Source: Candidatus Wallbacteria bacterium (GTDB taxonomy: Bacteria; Muiribacteriota; JAQTZZ01). Taken from it: a DNA stretch of 64,000 bases. Below, one piece after another: positions 26,854 through 34,039 of this stretch. Below the pieces are notes generated by a model. It saw nothing but the letters and a program-made list of their open reading frames with translations. It was not told the DNA's origin and searched no databases. Made by a program: the position numbers and the translations under genes. The DNA is taken from assembly GCA_028687545.1 (NCBI GenBank), contig JAQTZZ010000015.1:1-64000 (forward strand). Reading direction: 5' to 3'. Each line of letters starts with the position of its first letter. The stretch's first letter is position 1.

Positions 26854-28056
26854 TTATTTATAATACTCTTGCAGCAGCCTGTCCCAGCCTGAAGTTTTCG
26901 AAAAGGGAAGATCCTCATAAGATTTCAAGTATCTGTTTCCGGTTTCCGGGAAGTAGATCGACATCCCGGTAGCATCCTCGTTTTCATCGCCAACGTGGCC
27001 ACCGTAGATTACAGCTTTGCCGTAATCAAAACGCGCGGCCTGGATCTTTTCCACAAGCACATCGTCTGAATTGCATCTTTTCTCAAGCAGCTGCAGGAAA
27101 AAACCAAGATCTATATAATCAGATTCAGAGAACCAGAGTGAATCATGCCTGGCTCCTGCAAGGGCAGTTTTAAATTTCCCCATGTTTCCAGTAAGTTCCA
27201 GGGCCAGATCCGCAATGGACGATTCCACGGCCCTGATCCGGCTTTCGTCGATCGCGGATTTGGTAACATCGTACCATTTGGCTGGATAGAAGGAGCAATA
27301 TTTTTCTGCGAACAACAATGCCAGGTCGCGACCTCCGGCTTCCGGAGTGAGTGAGGAAAAAATTGAGCAGAGCGGGTCGCCGTCGTCCGGTTCGATCTCC
27401 TCGGAATATGCCAGATAATCTACGCTGTCCTTGAACTGATAAGCCACTTCCAGCATTCCCATCAGGCAGGCGTCGAAATCCAGCACATCGATTTTTTTAC
27501 CTAGGCTGTCAGTAATCTCTGAAAATGCAGATTTCAGTTCTGCAAGAGTCAAAGTATCGCGGTCAGTGTCGTCGCTGCAGACATCGCGCGATTTCGGCGG
27601 ATAAACATATGGCTTCCAGCCGTGGCCGTGGCCCCAGATGATCAGGCAGTATTTCTCTGCCGGGAACATGGCTGCATATTTTTTTACGAAGCCGGTGAGC
27701 GTAGCCGGATCTCCCATGTCCGGTTCTGCAATATCTTCCAGTACGGGTGAAATCACTGTGCCATCGTCCCCGACCTGTGTGGTGTCAGTATCTTTAATCA
27801 CATGAAAGACTTTGCCGCCTGTCCAGTCGCCGTTGCTTGTGTTTTCCCCTGGAATGCGGTCCACGAGAGCCACCATGTCCATCCAGTCGTTTGATCCGAC
27901 TTTCTCCAGCTGGTTCAGGCCGCGGAATGTTGCTCCTTCCAGGTTGCAGTCTCCGTTCATATAGACGAACACTGTCCAGGCCCTGCCCTCTGCAGACAGC
28001 TGTCCGGCCAACCGTAAAATGATCATGAAAATGATGATACTTCTCAGTTTAAGCAT
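26854..28056 (-). CDS. Exported clostripain-family (C11) protease 3, 400 aa
   Basis: A signal peptide (about 1-22, ending QLSAEG) precedes a C11 domain starting at RAWTVFVYMNGDCNLEG. The catalytic His is in LIIWGHGHGW and the Cys in DVLDFDACLMGMLEVAYQF. It is closer to protease 2 than to protease 1 in length and in the region after the Cys (YSEEIEPDDGD against GSEHTEPGEG). A GGGAGGGAATC ribosome site precedes the ATG. The gene is framed by two copies of the 171-bp element and preceded by a copy of the 74-bp hairpin repeat with the TGTAACTTG promoter element. Confidence 0.93.
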   Translation of the reverse strand: MLKLRSIIIFMIILRLAGQLSAEGRAWTVFVYMNGDCNLEGATFRGLNQLEKVGSNDWMDMVALVDRIPGENTSNGDWTGGKVFHVIKDTDTTQVGDDGTVISPVLEDIAEPDMGDPATLTGFVKKYAAMFPAEKYCLIIWGHGHGWKPYVYPPKSRDVCSDDTDRDTLTLAELKSAFSEITDSLGKKIDVLDFDACLMGMLEVAYQFKDSVDYLAYSEEIEPDDGDPLCSIFSSLTPEAGGRDLALLFAEKYCSFYPAKWYDVTKSAIDESRIRAVESSIADLALELTGNMGKFKTALAGARHDSLWFSESDYIDLGFFLQLLEKRCNSDDVLVEKIQAARFDYGKAVIYGGHVGDENEDATGMSIYFPETGNRYLKSYEDLPFSKTSGWDRLLQEYYK

Positions 28057-28083
28057 GATTCCCTCCCTGATTTACGTATTTCC

Positions 28084-28117
28084 ATTATGTCCGGAATCAG
28101 CGCCTGTTCAAGTTACA
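28084..28117 (-). promoter_or_regulatory. Promoter with TGTAACTTG element, clostripain gene 3
   Basis: On the minus strand TGTAACTTG (28117-28109) is 28 bp before CATAAT (28089-28084). The element coincides with the gene-proximal end of the 74-bp repeat 28111-28184. The leader is about 20 nt. Confidence 0.55.
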
Positions 28118-28184
28118 ATCTGCTGCGGCTCTTACGAACTTGTTCGTTAGAGCCGCACATCCACACTGCAAGTGTGGGAGCTGC
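28111..28184. repeat. 74-bp double-hairpin repeat, copy 1
   Basis: By direct reading it is identical at 70 of 74 positions to 29101-29174. It starts AGTTACAAT and contains two stem-loops: TGCGGCTCTTACGAAC / GTTCGTTAGAGCCGCA (15 of 16 pairs) and CCACACT / AGTGTGG. Each copy ends the same distance, about 55-57 bp, upstream of a minus-strand exported-protein gene. Confidence 0.8.
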
Positions 28185-28192
28185 GCTAAAAG

Positions 28193-28218
28193 CAGAAAAC
28201 CCCTGGCGGGGTTTTCTG
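28193..28218. repeat. Perfect 11-bp-stem hairpin
   Basis: CAGAAAACCCC and GGGGTTTTCTG enclose a TGGC loop. It stands between the 74-bp repeat and the second TIR element. Together these fill the 369-bp gene-free stretch 28057-28425; I see no gene in it. Confidence 0.6.
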
Positions 28219-28240
28219 AGTAAACTTCACTATTTATTTG

Positions 28241-28413
28241 CTTTGGCAAATATTACTTTTTAAAACCTGCCAAATCCTTGTGGGGTGGCCAGGTGTAACT
28301 TTTTGGCGCACTGAGCGGAGCGAAGGAGAAAAAAAGTTGCACCAGGACAGGACCCGCCACTAATCAAAGCCTTTGTAAAACATTTGGCTGCACAACACTG
28401 AAATGTGCCAAAG
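28241..28413. repeat. 173-bp element with terminal inverted repeats, copy 2
   Basis: The ends CTTTGGCAAATATT and AATGTGCCAAAG are inverted with two or three mismatches. The core shares long blocks with copy 1 (26677-26847), including CCTTGTGGGGTGGCCAGG and CCAGGACAGGACCCGCCAC. It ends 13 bp from the stop of the Tyr-rich protein gene, as copy 1 ends 7 bp from the stop of the clostripain gene. Confidence 0.72.
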
Positions 28414-28425
28414 TTAAATATTTTT

Positions 28426-29043
28426 TTATACTCCTGACAGCCAGTCTTCTTCAACCGGACCGTTGTGCTGATGATAATAACCATGCTGGTCGTAGTAACC
28501 ATAATTGGTGTAATAGTGATATACGCCGTCCTGGCTGTAATACCCGGATTCGTAATATGAACTGGAGGGATGATAATTCGGGTAGTTTGGATTGTAAGGA
28601 TAGTATGGGTGGAAGACACCATACTGATCGTAGTACCCACCCGGGTAATGTGGACCGTTTGGCCCGTTGAATACAGGCTCTGACTTGTAGCGGATCAGGC
28701 AGCAGTTGATCTGGGCTGCATCCGCTGCGACCGCGATCTTGATCTGCGAGATCTTCTTGTTCACCTGGATGGTGAACATCTGGTTGTCCCCGACCTCCAT
28801 TGTCTTGTAAAGCTGGTTGTCGAAGTAAATCCCTGCCTGGGCAGTGCCGCCCGCATCGGTCCAGCTGATCCAGAGCGACTGTATTTCCCGGTTTGAATCA
28901 GCCTTCTCGATAAAAGTCTGACCTGGTTCGTACCAGTTGAACTGTGTTCCGTTCGCAGTGCTTCCAGTTGTCACGCCGGCGGACCAGACTGCGGTACTGC
29001 AGAGCAGTGCCAGCATTGAACAAATGATGATTCCTTTTTTCAA
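28426..29043 (-). CDS. Exported Tyr/Gly/Pro-rich protein, 205 aa
   Basis: The start is taken at TTG 29043 with AAGGAGGAGAAC just upstream, which gives a clean signal peptide (KKGIIICSMLALLCSTAVWSA); an ATG six codons earlier has no ribosome site. Residues 25-135 form a beta-rich domain (WISWTDAGGTAQAGIYFDNQ). The C-terminal 65 residues are dominated by Tyr, Gly, Pro, His, Ser and Asn, with three related units: YYDQYGVFH, YYSQDGVYH and YYDQHGYYH. Such low-complexity Tyr-rich tails occur in surface, matrix or cross-linked proteins. No family is recognised. Its promoter carries the TGTAACTGG element. Confidence 0.8.
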   Translation of the reverse strand: MKKGIIICSMLALLCSTAVWSAGVTTGSTANGTQFNWYEPGQTFIEKADSNREIQSLWISWTDAGGTAQAGIYFDNQLYKTMEVGDNQMFTIQVNKKISQIKIAVAADAAQINCCLIRYKSEPVFNGPNGPHYPGGYYDQYGVFHPYYPYNPNYPNYHPSSSYYESGYYSQDGVYHYYTNYGYYDQHGYYHQHNGPVEEDWLSGV

Positions 29044-29072
29044 GTTCTCCTCCTTGAGCATTTAATGATTGA

Positions 29073-29107
29073 ATCGTACCTGCTGAACTGGAGGAGAGCC
29101 AGTTACA
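29073..29107 (-). promoter_or_regulatory. Promoter with TGTAACTGG element, Tyr-rich protein
   Basis: On the minus strand TGTAACTGG (29107-29099) lies 29 bp before TACGAT (29078-29073), a weaker -10 match. The element is the gene-proximal end of the 74-bp repeat copy 2, so this case is not independent of the one at 28084-28117. Confidence 0.45.
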
Positions 29108-29174
29108 ATTTGCTGCGGCTCTTACGAACTTGTCCGTTAGAGCCGCACATCCACACTGCAGGTGTGGGTGCTGC
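29101..29174. repeat. 74-bp double-hairpin repeat, copy 2
   Basis: It has the same length and structure as 28111-28184 with four substitutions, two of which lie in the hairpin loops or flanks. It occupies the spacer between the Tyr-rich protein gene and the 45-aa small gene. Confidence 0.8.
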
Positions 29175-29201
29175 ATTCTCAGCTGTCTTTTCCGACCGGA
29201 T

Positions 29202-29339
29202 TCACCAGGTCAGCACATTATAGACCAGGTATTTAAAGGTATTGGCGACAGTAGTGAGCATGCTTCCCGGTTTTTCTGAAGCCTTGGATTCACTGATTTC
29301 ACTGGTGGCTGTGTACTGGGTTCTGATTTTTCTGTGCAT
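29202..29339 (-). CDS. Small protein, 45 aa, coupled to the GGDEF gene
   Basis: An ATG with a strong GGAGG 6 bases upstream opens a 45-codon frame. The ribosome site overlaps the stop codon of the upstream diguanylate cyclase gene (stop at 29342-29344), so the two are almost certainly translationally coupled. The peptide has a polar N-terminal half (MHRKIRTQYTATSEISESK) and a hydrophobic, aromatic C-terminal half (MLTTVANTFKYLVYNVLTW) that could lie on or in the membrane. No family is recognised. A role as a partner or regulator of the cyclase is an inference from coupling only. Confidence 0.6.
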   Translation of the reverse strand: MHRKIRTQYTATSEISESKASEKPGSMLTTVANTFKYLVYNVLTW

Positions 29340-29341
29340 GA

Positions 29342-30598
29342 TTACCTCCGCACTTTTCTTTTTTCCATTTCCACTCGATTGCGACCCTTTTTCTTGGCTC
29401 TGTATAATGCAGCGTCCGCTGACTGCAGCACTTCATCCGGTTCGCTTGAAAAATCGGTACTTTGCGAGATGCCGATGCTGACAGTCAGGGAAACGCGTTT
29501 TCCATAATACTTCGGATTTTTAACCTGGGTCAGCATCAGGCTGCCGGATTCAATCTTCCTGCGCAGAGCTTCTGCCTCGTTTACCACATCCGTGATCCCC
29601 TGCCCGGGAGTGACTATCACGAATTCCTCGCCCCCATAGCGATATCCGGTTCCGAATCCGCAGTTTTTCACTGATTCTGCCACGAATTTCAGGACTTCAT
29701 CGCCTGCCTGATGCCCGAATGTATCGTTGAAACTTTTGAAAAAGTCGATGTCCAGCATGCAGACCGAGTATTCACCTGATAATTTCTGGAGCGCCTCATC
29801 CAGGGCGCGGCGATTCAAAAGCCCAGTGAGCTGATCTGAAAAGACCCTGCCCCAGGTCAGGAAATACAGGCAGAAAAGCATGGTCAGGGCATTGATGGAA
29901 AAAATCAGTGCAGTGCGGTACAGGCAGATTTTACCGCCTGCCCAGGGTTTGTCGAAGTTCAGGGCTAGAAAAAGCAGGACTACCGTAAATGACAGGAAAC
30001 GTCCGGTAGGATTCTGGGTTCTGATCTGGAGCACGATCAGTGTAAGGGCCGTGAAAATCGTCACCGCAGTAGCGATCAGGTTAGTATTGAGCCAGATGGC
30101 TTTCTGAGAAAAAACCGGATATTCTTTTAGAAAGTTAAGAATTGTTTCCTGCGAGCCCAGGAACAGACAGAGGAATCCTCCGAAACCTGAGACCAGAAGC
30201 AGCAGTTTGACGATCCCGGCACGGGTGAGTATGCCTCGTTCTCTTCCCAGAAAAAAGACCAGAATATTCAGGCAGAGCAGAACAGTCAGGCAGGCAAAAA
30301 AGGGTTCGAACAGCAGTCTGTTTCTAAAAAGATCACTTTTCCCGACCGCTTCCACGGCTATGAAATAACCGGCGGCAAGCGCGAGATTGATGAAAGTCAC
30401 CTGACTTTTGTTGAAATTCCACCCTATCAGGGCTCCGGCCAGGAGAAGCAGATAAGGAAGTTTTAAAAAAAAATCCGACATGGAAGGGGAGAAGCGCTCT
30501 GGATTCAGGATTCTGGTGAAGGTTTCCGCATTCAGAAACAGGCTCAGAGCTCCGATCAGGAACAGTATCTGGATCAATCTGTTAATGCTCGTGGACAC
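29342..30598 (-). CDS. Membrane diguanylate cyclase, 418 aa
   Basis: About eight hydrophobic segments fill residues 5-245, followed by a GGDEF domain (about 250-410) with LDIDFFKSFNDTFGHQAGD and the active-site loop RYGGEEFVI, so cyclic di-GMP synthesis is expected. The inhibitory RxxD site before the loop is absent (the place reads NCGFGTGY), so feedback inhibition by the usual mode is unlikely. The N-terminal membrane region resembles multi-pass sensors of the MASE kind without clear identity. The start is a GTG with GGGGGC upstream. The 45-aa gene follows with overlap of its ribosome site. Confidence 0.92.
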   Translation of the reverse strand: MSTSINRLIQILFLIGALSLFLNAETFTRILNPERFSPSMSDFFLKLPYLLLLAGALIGWNFNKSQVTFINLALAAGYFIAVEAVGKSDLFRNRLLFEPFFACLTVLLCLNILVFFLGRERGILTRAGIVKLLLLVSGFGGFLCLFLGSQETILNFLKEYPVFSQKAIWLNTNLIATAVTIFTALTLIVLQIRTQNPTGRFLSFTVVLLFLALNFDKPWAGGKICLYRTALIFSINALTMLFCLYFLTWGRVFSDQLTGLLNRRALDEALQKLSGEYSVCMLDIDFFKSFNDTFGHQAGDEVLKFVAESVKNCGFGTGYRYGGEEFVIVTPGQGITDVVNEAEALRRKIESGSLMLTQVKNPKYYGKRVSLTVSIGISQSTDFSSEPDEVLQSADAALYRAKKKGRNRVEMEKRKVRR

Positions 30599-30676
30599 TG
30601 TAACAGCCCCCGGACAGTTATTGTATTCTATCGGTAGAATCCGGGGATATTTAAATTGAGTTGAGTCACTGTGGGA

Positions 30677-30970
30677 TCAGATTATTTTCTCCAGCTCAAA
30701 TCTGAAAAGCTTGGCCCCGTCATTTTTATACTCCTCTCTAAATCCGGCGAACTCTCCTTCGAATTCCTCCTGCTGAATCGGAGACAGGGCAATCAGAAAC
30801 ATCACGTTACGTCTCGGCCAGACATCGTCTCCATGATGATGACCTGAGGACATGCCGCTCCCTAAAACATCCGGCAATTCGGTATAAGAATTGATTTTCA
30901 ATTTCTGTAAAATACCCACAAACTTTTCCCTCAGACCCTCATAAACCAGGATCAGATTCATTTTTTCCAT
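30677..30970 (-). CDS. PII-like small protein of an efflux operon, 97 aa
   Basis: The protein has the ferredoxin-like alpha/beta pattern of PII-related proteins: a first strand MNLILVYEGL, YTELPDVLGSGMSSG in the place of the T-loop, a His cluster SGHHHGDDVWP and a closing strand FRFELEKII. Similar small proteins occur at the end of RND efflux operons; the His cluster suggests metal binding. Its ATG directly follows the stop of the RND gene, with AGGAGG inside that gene, so it is cotranscribed. Its role is unproven; sensing a metal or a nucleotide that affects the pump is an inference. Confidence 0.72.
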   Translation of the reverse strand: MEKMNLILVYEGLREKFVGILQKLKINSYTELPDVLGSGMSSGHHHGDDVWPRRNVMFLIALSPIQQEEFEGEFAGFREEYKNDGAKLFRFELEKII

Positions 30971-33900
30971 CTATTTTTCCTCCTTTTCAGTAACATAGTA
31001 AATTCCCGGAATGATCAGCAGAGTGGTCACAGTGCTCACCAGCAGTCCCCCGATCATGGTAATACCGATCGGATTGAAGACTTCGGAACTGTCCCCATGA
31101 CCTAAAGCGAGCGGCAGCATCCCGCAGATGGTGGCTAGGGAAGTGATCAGAATCGGGCGCAGCCTCCGCGCACCTGTCTCCACAATGGCTTCCTTGAGTT
31201 TCACTCCACGTTTCCTCATGAAACCGATGTAATCCACCAGCACAATCGCGTTTTTTACCACCACTCCCACCAGCATGATGATCCCGAAAAAGCTCATTAT
31301 GTTCAGGGTGGTGCCGGTAATCAGGAGGGCAATGATCACTCCTGAAAGTGTGAAGGGCAGTGAAAACATGATTAAAAACGGGATTTTAAAGGACTCGAAC
31401 TGGCCTGCCATCACCAGATAAACCAGGATGATTCCAACTATCAGAAGCATGGACAGATCGGTAAAGGATTTTTTTTGCTCCTCCACGTCTCCGCTGTAAT
31501 TGATGCGGATCGTAGCCGGGAGATTCAGCTTTGCCATCCCTGATTTCACGTCAGTCAGCACTGCAGACAGTGGCCGTCCGTATGTGCCGGACATGACACG
31601 CACCATTTTTTCCTGGTCCTTGCGCATGATTTCAGTGGGGGCAGCTGCAAACTCGATCTGCGCCACTTCAGAGAGCGGCACCAGTTCCCCGGACATTGAG
31701 GTAATGTATATTTTTTTCAATGAATCAAGATCTTCCTTAGCTGCTTCAGGGAGAGTCAGGAAAATGTCGAATTCCTCGCCCTGTTCGCGGAAAATGGAGA
31801 CCTTCTTCCCGTAGAAAAAATCGCGGATCGTCTTCCCGGCCAGTGCGGGATTGACTTTCTTGCGCTGGGCAAGCTCCCGATTCAGCCGCACTACCAGTTC
31901 GGGTCTGGGCGGGTCGAATGATTTCACCACGCTGCTGGTGCCAGGGACTTTTTTCATCATTTCAAAGACAGATTCTGCCGCCGTTGTAAGTTCGTTGAAA
32001 TCCGGGCCATACAGTTCCACAGTCACCGGCTTGGCTCCGCCGAACAAAAGCAGCATCAGCAGATCACCGGCATTGACCGTGACGCTGGAAAAGGCAGGGC
32101 AGCGTTTTTTCAGTTCATCCCCGATTGCTTTGCCGACCTCCTGCACGCTCCTTTTCCGCTTCGATTTCTCCACAAGGGATGCATAACAGATGAAGCTTTC
32201 CTTGCCCTCTTTCATTCCTACAATGGCGCCCTTGGCGTCCTTGCTCTGCCCATAGCGGATCGCCATGGCTTTCACTTCAGGGGCAACCTCCCGTATGATA
32301 TCCGCCACCAGCACTGAATAACGGTCGGTTTCTTCCAGCCTGGTTCCGGCGTCAAGATCCGCCTGGATCTGCATTTCCCCCTGGTCCACCAGGGGCATGA
32401 ACTCGGAATTCAGGAGTGGAAACAGGCAGAGGCTTCCCAGAAAAATCAGCAGCATCACTGTAAGAAAAGCCTTTGGCCTGGAAAGCACAGATCTGATCAG
32501 CCCGCGGTAGAAATCCTCCATTTTCTTCAGCCATTTTTCAGTTTTTTGATAAAAATCACCGGTAGGCAGAGTCATGAAGCGTGAGGTAAGCATGGGGGTC
32601 AATGTGACTGAAGTCAGCCAGGAAGCCATGATAGTGAACCCCACGATCAAGGCCAGTTCCTTGAAAAATATCGCTGAAATTCCACCCACAAAAAAGAGAG
32701 GGAAGAATACTACTGCCGTGGTAAGCGCAGAAGCGAGCACTGCAGCCCAGACCTCCCAGGTACCGTAAATGGAGGAGAATTCCCTGCTTTCTCCGCTTTC
32801 CATATGCCTCTGGATGTTTTCCAGAACGACAACTGCATCGTCCACCATCATCCCGATCACGATGCTGATCGACATCAGGGAAATCAGATTGATCGTGCTG
32901 CCCGAAAGATAAAGCACCACAAACGCCCAGATCAGGGAAACAGGCAGGGTCACCATGATGATCAGGCTGGCGGAAATCTGCCGCAGAAACAGGAAGGTCA
33001 CAAGCGCTACCAGGAATGCGCCCAGCAGGACGGCCTCGCTCAGAGTGTTGATTGAATTCCGGATGGATTTCGAGTTATCCGAAACTACATCGATTTCCGT
33101 GCCTGCCGGAAGTCTGGTTTTCAGCTCAGCGATACGTTTCATCACCGCATCCACCACAGTCACAGTATTGGCGCCGGACTGCTTCTGCACGAACAGGATC
33201 AAAGATGGTTTGCCAGAGCCTCCCCGGCTCAACGCGGTTTTTTCTTCGAACCCATCATAGATTTTAGCCACATCCTCCAGATAAACCGCTTTGCCGTCCC
33301 GCTCAGCCAGGATCACCCGTTTGAGTTCTTTCAGATTCTCGATTCTGCCGGCCAGCCTCAGGTTGTAAGAATACTTGCCTGAATTCAGGGTCCCTGCCGG
33401 GACATCAAGATTGGATAAGGCAGTCATCTGCGAAATCTGATCCAGGCTGAGCCCATAAAAACGCAGCCGTTCCGGATCCACCTCGATCCGGATTTCGCGT
33501 TTGCGGAAACCTTCCACTGTACAGGCTCCCACGCCAGGCAATTTTTTCAGCTCCCTGCCGATGATTTTATCCGCTGTAAAATAAAGGTCTTCCGGGTAAT
33601 GATCAGTGGACAGCGAAATCAGCAGGATGGGAAGCGAGGAAGTGCTGAATTTATAGACAACGCTTTTTTCCGCATCCTCAGGCAGGTTGGTTTTGGCCAT
33701 TTCCAGCTGCTGGCGGATATCATTGGCTGCTTCGTCCAGATTAGTTCCCCATTCGAACTGGCACGTGATCATCGAGACATTGTCCTTGGACTTGCTGGTG
33801 ATGTGATTCAGATTGTTCACACTGGCCAGCTTTTCCTCGATGTAGCGGGTGACATTGTTTTCCACGTCCTGGGCATTGGCACCCGGGTAAATAGTAATCA

Positions 33901-34039
33901 CCGACAGGGAAGGCACGTCCAGTGAGGGGAACATGTCAATGGGAAGCTTGTACAAGCAGATACTGCCGAGGATCAGCACTATCAGATAGAAAACAGTCAC
34001 TCCGACAGGACGCTTGACGGAAATTCCGGCTAAACTCAT
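30971..34039 (-). CDS. RND multidrug efflux transporter (AcrB/HAE1 type), 1022 aa
   Basis: This is the inner-membrane pump of a tripartite efflux system, driven by proton flow. The length and pattern are typical: N-terminal segment SVKRPVGVTVFYLIVLILG, two large periplasmic domains, and a central membrane block with SISIVIGMMVDDAVVVLENIQ (the Asp-Asp proton relay, shown as GMMVDDAVVVLENI). The second membrane block includes FFGIIMLVGVVVKNAIVLVDY. It matches HAE1 (hydrophobe/amphiphile) exporters and lacks the residues typical of heavy-metal CusA pumps. It overlaps the adaptor gene by 4 bp. Confidence 0.95.
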   Translation of the reverse strand: MSLAGISVKRPVGVTVFYLIVLILGSICLYKLPIDMFPSLDVPSLSVITIYPGANAQDVENNVTRYIEEKLASVNNLNHITSKSKDNVSMITCQFEWGTNLDEAANDIRQQLEMAKTNLPEDAEKSVVYKFSTSSLPILLISLSTDHYPEDLYFTADKIIGRELKKLPGVGACTVEGFRKREIRIEVDPERLRFYGLSLDQISQMTALSNLDVPAGTLNSGKYSYNLRLAGRIENLKELKRVILAERDGKAVYLEDVAKIYDGFEEKTALSRGGSGKPSLILFVQKQSGANTVTVVDAVMKRIAELKTRLPAGTEIDVVSDNSKSIRNSINTLSEAVLLGAFLVALVTFLFLRQISASLIIMVTLPVSLIWAFVVLYLSGSTINLISLMSISIVIGMMVDDAVVVLENIQRHMESGESREFSSIYGTWEVWAAVLASALTTAVVFFPLFFVGGISAIFFKELALIVGFTIMASWLTSVTLTPMLTSRFMTLPTGDFYQKTEKWLKKMEDFYRGLIRSVLSRPKAFLTVMLLIFLGSLCLFPLLNSEFMPLVDQGEMQIQADLDAGTRLEETDRYSVLVADIIREVAPEVKAMAIRYGQSKDAKGAIVGMKEGKESFICYASLVEKSKRKRSVQEVGKAIGDELKKRCPAFSSVTVNAGDLLMLLLFGGAKPVTVELYGPDFNELTTAAESVFEMMKKVPGTSSVVKSFDPPRPELVVRLNRELAQRKKVNPALAGKTIRDFFYGKKVSIFREQGEEFDIFLTLPEAAKEDLDSLKKIYITSMSGELVPLSEVAQIEFAAAPTEIMRKDQEKMVRVMSGTYGRPLSAVLTDVKSGMAKLNLPATIRINYSGDVEEQKKSFTDLSMLLIVGIILVYLVMAGQFESFKIPFLIMFSLPFTLSGVIIALLITGTTLNIMSFFGIIMLVGVVVKNAIVLVDYIGFMRKRGVKLKEAIVETGARRLRPILITSLATICGMLPLALGHGDSSEVFNPIGITMIGGLLVSTVTTLLIIPGIYYVTEKEEK

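Noticed and set aside
28111-29174. Copies of the 74-bp repeat as tRNA or structured RNA genes
   Set aside because: The stems do not form a cloverleaf, there is no TTC-loop or CCA-type end, and the copies lie just upstream of protein genes.
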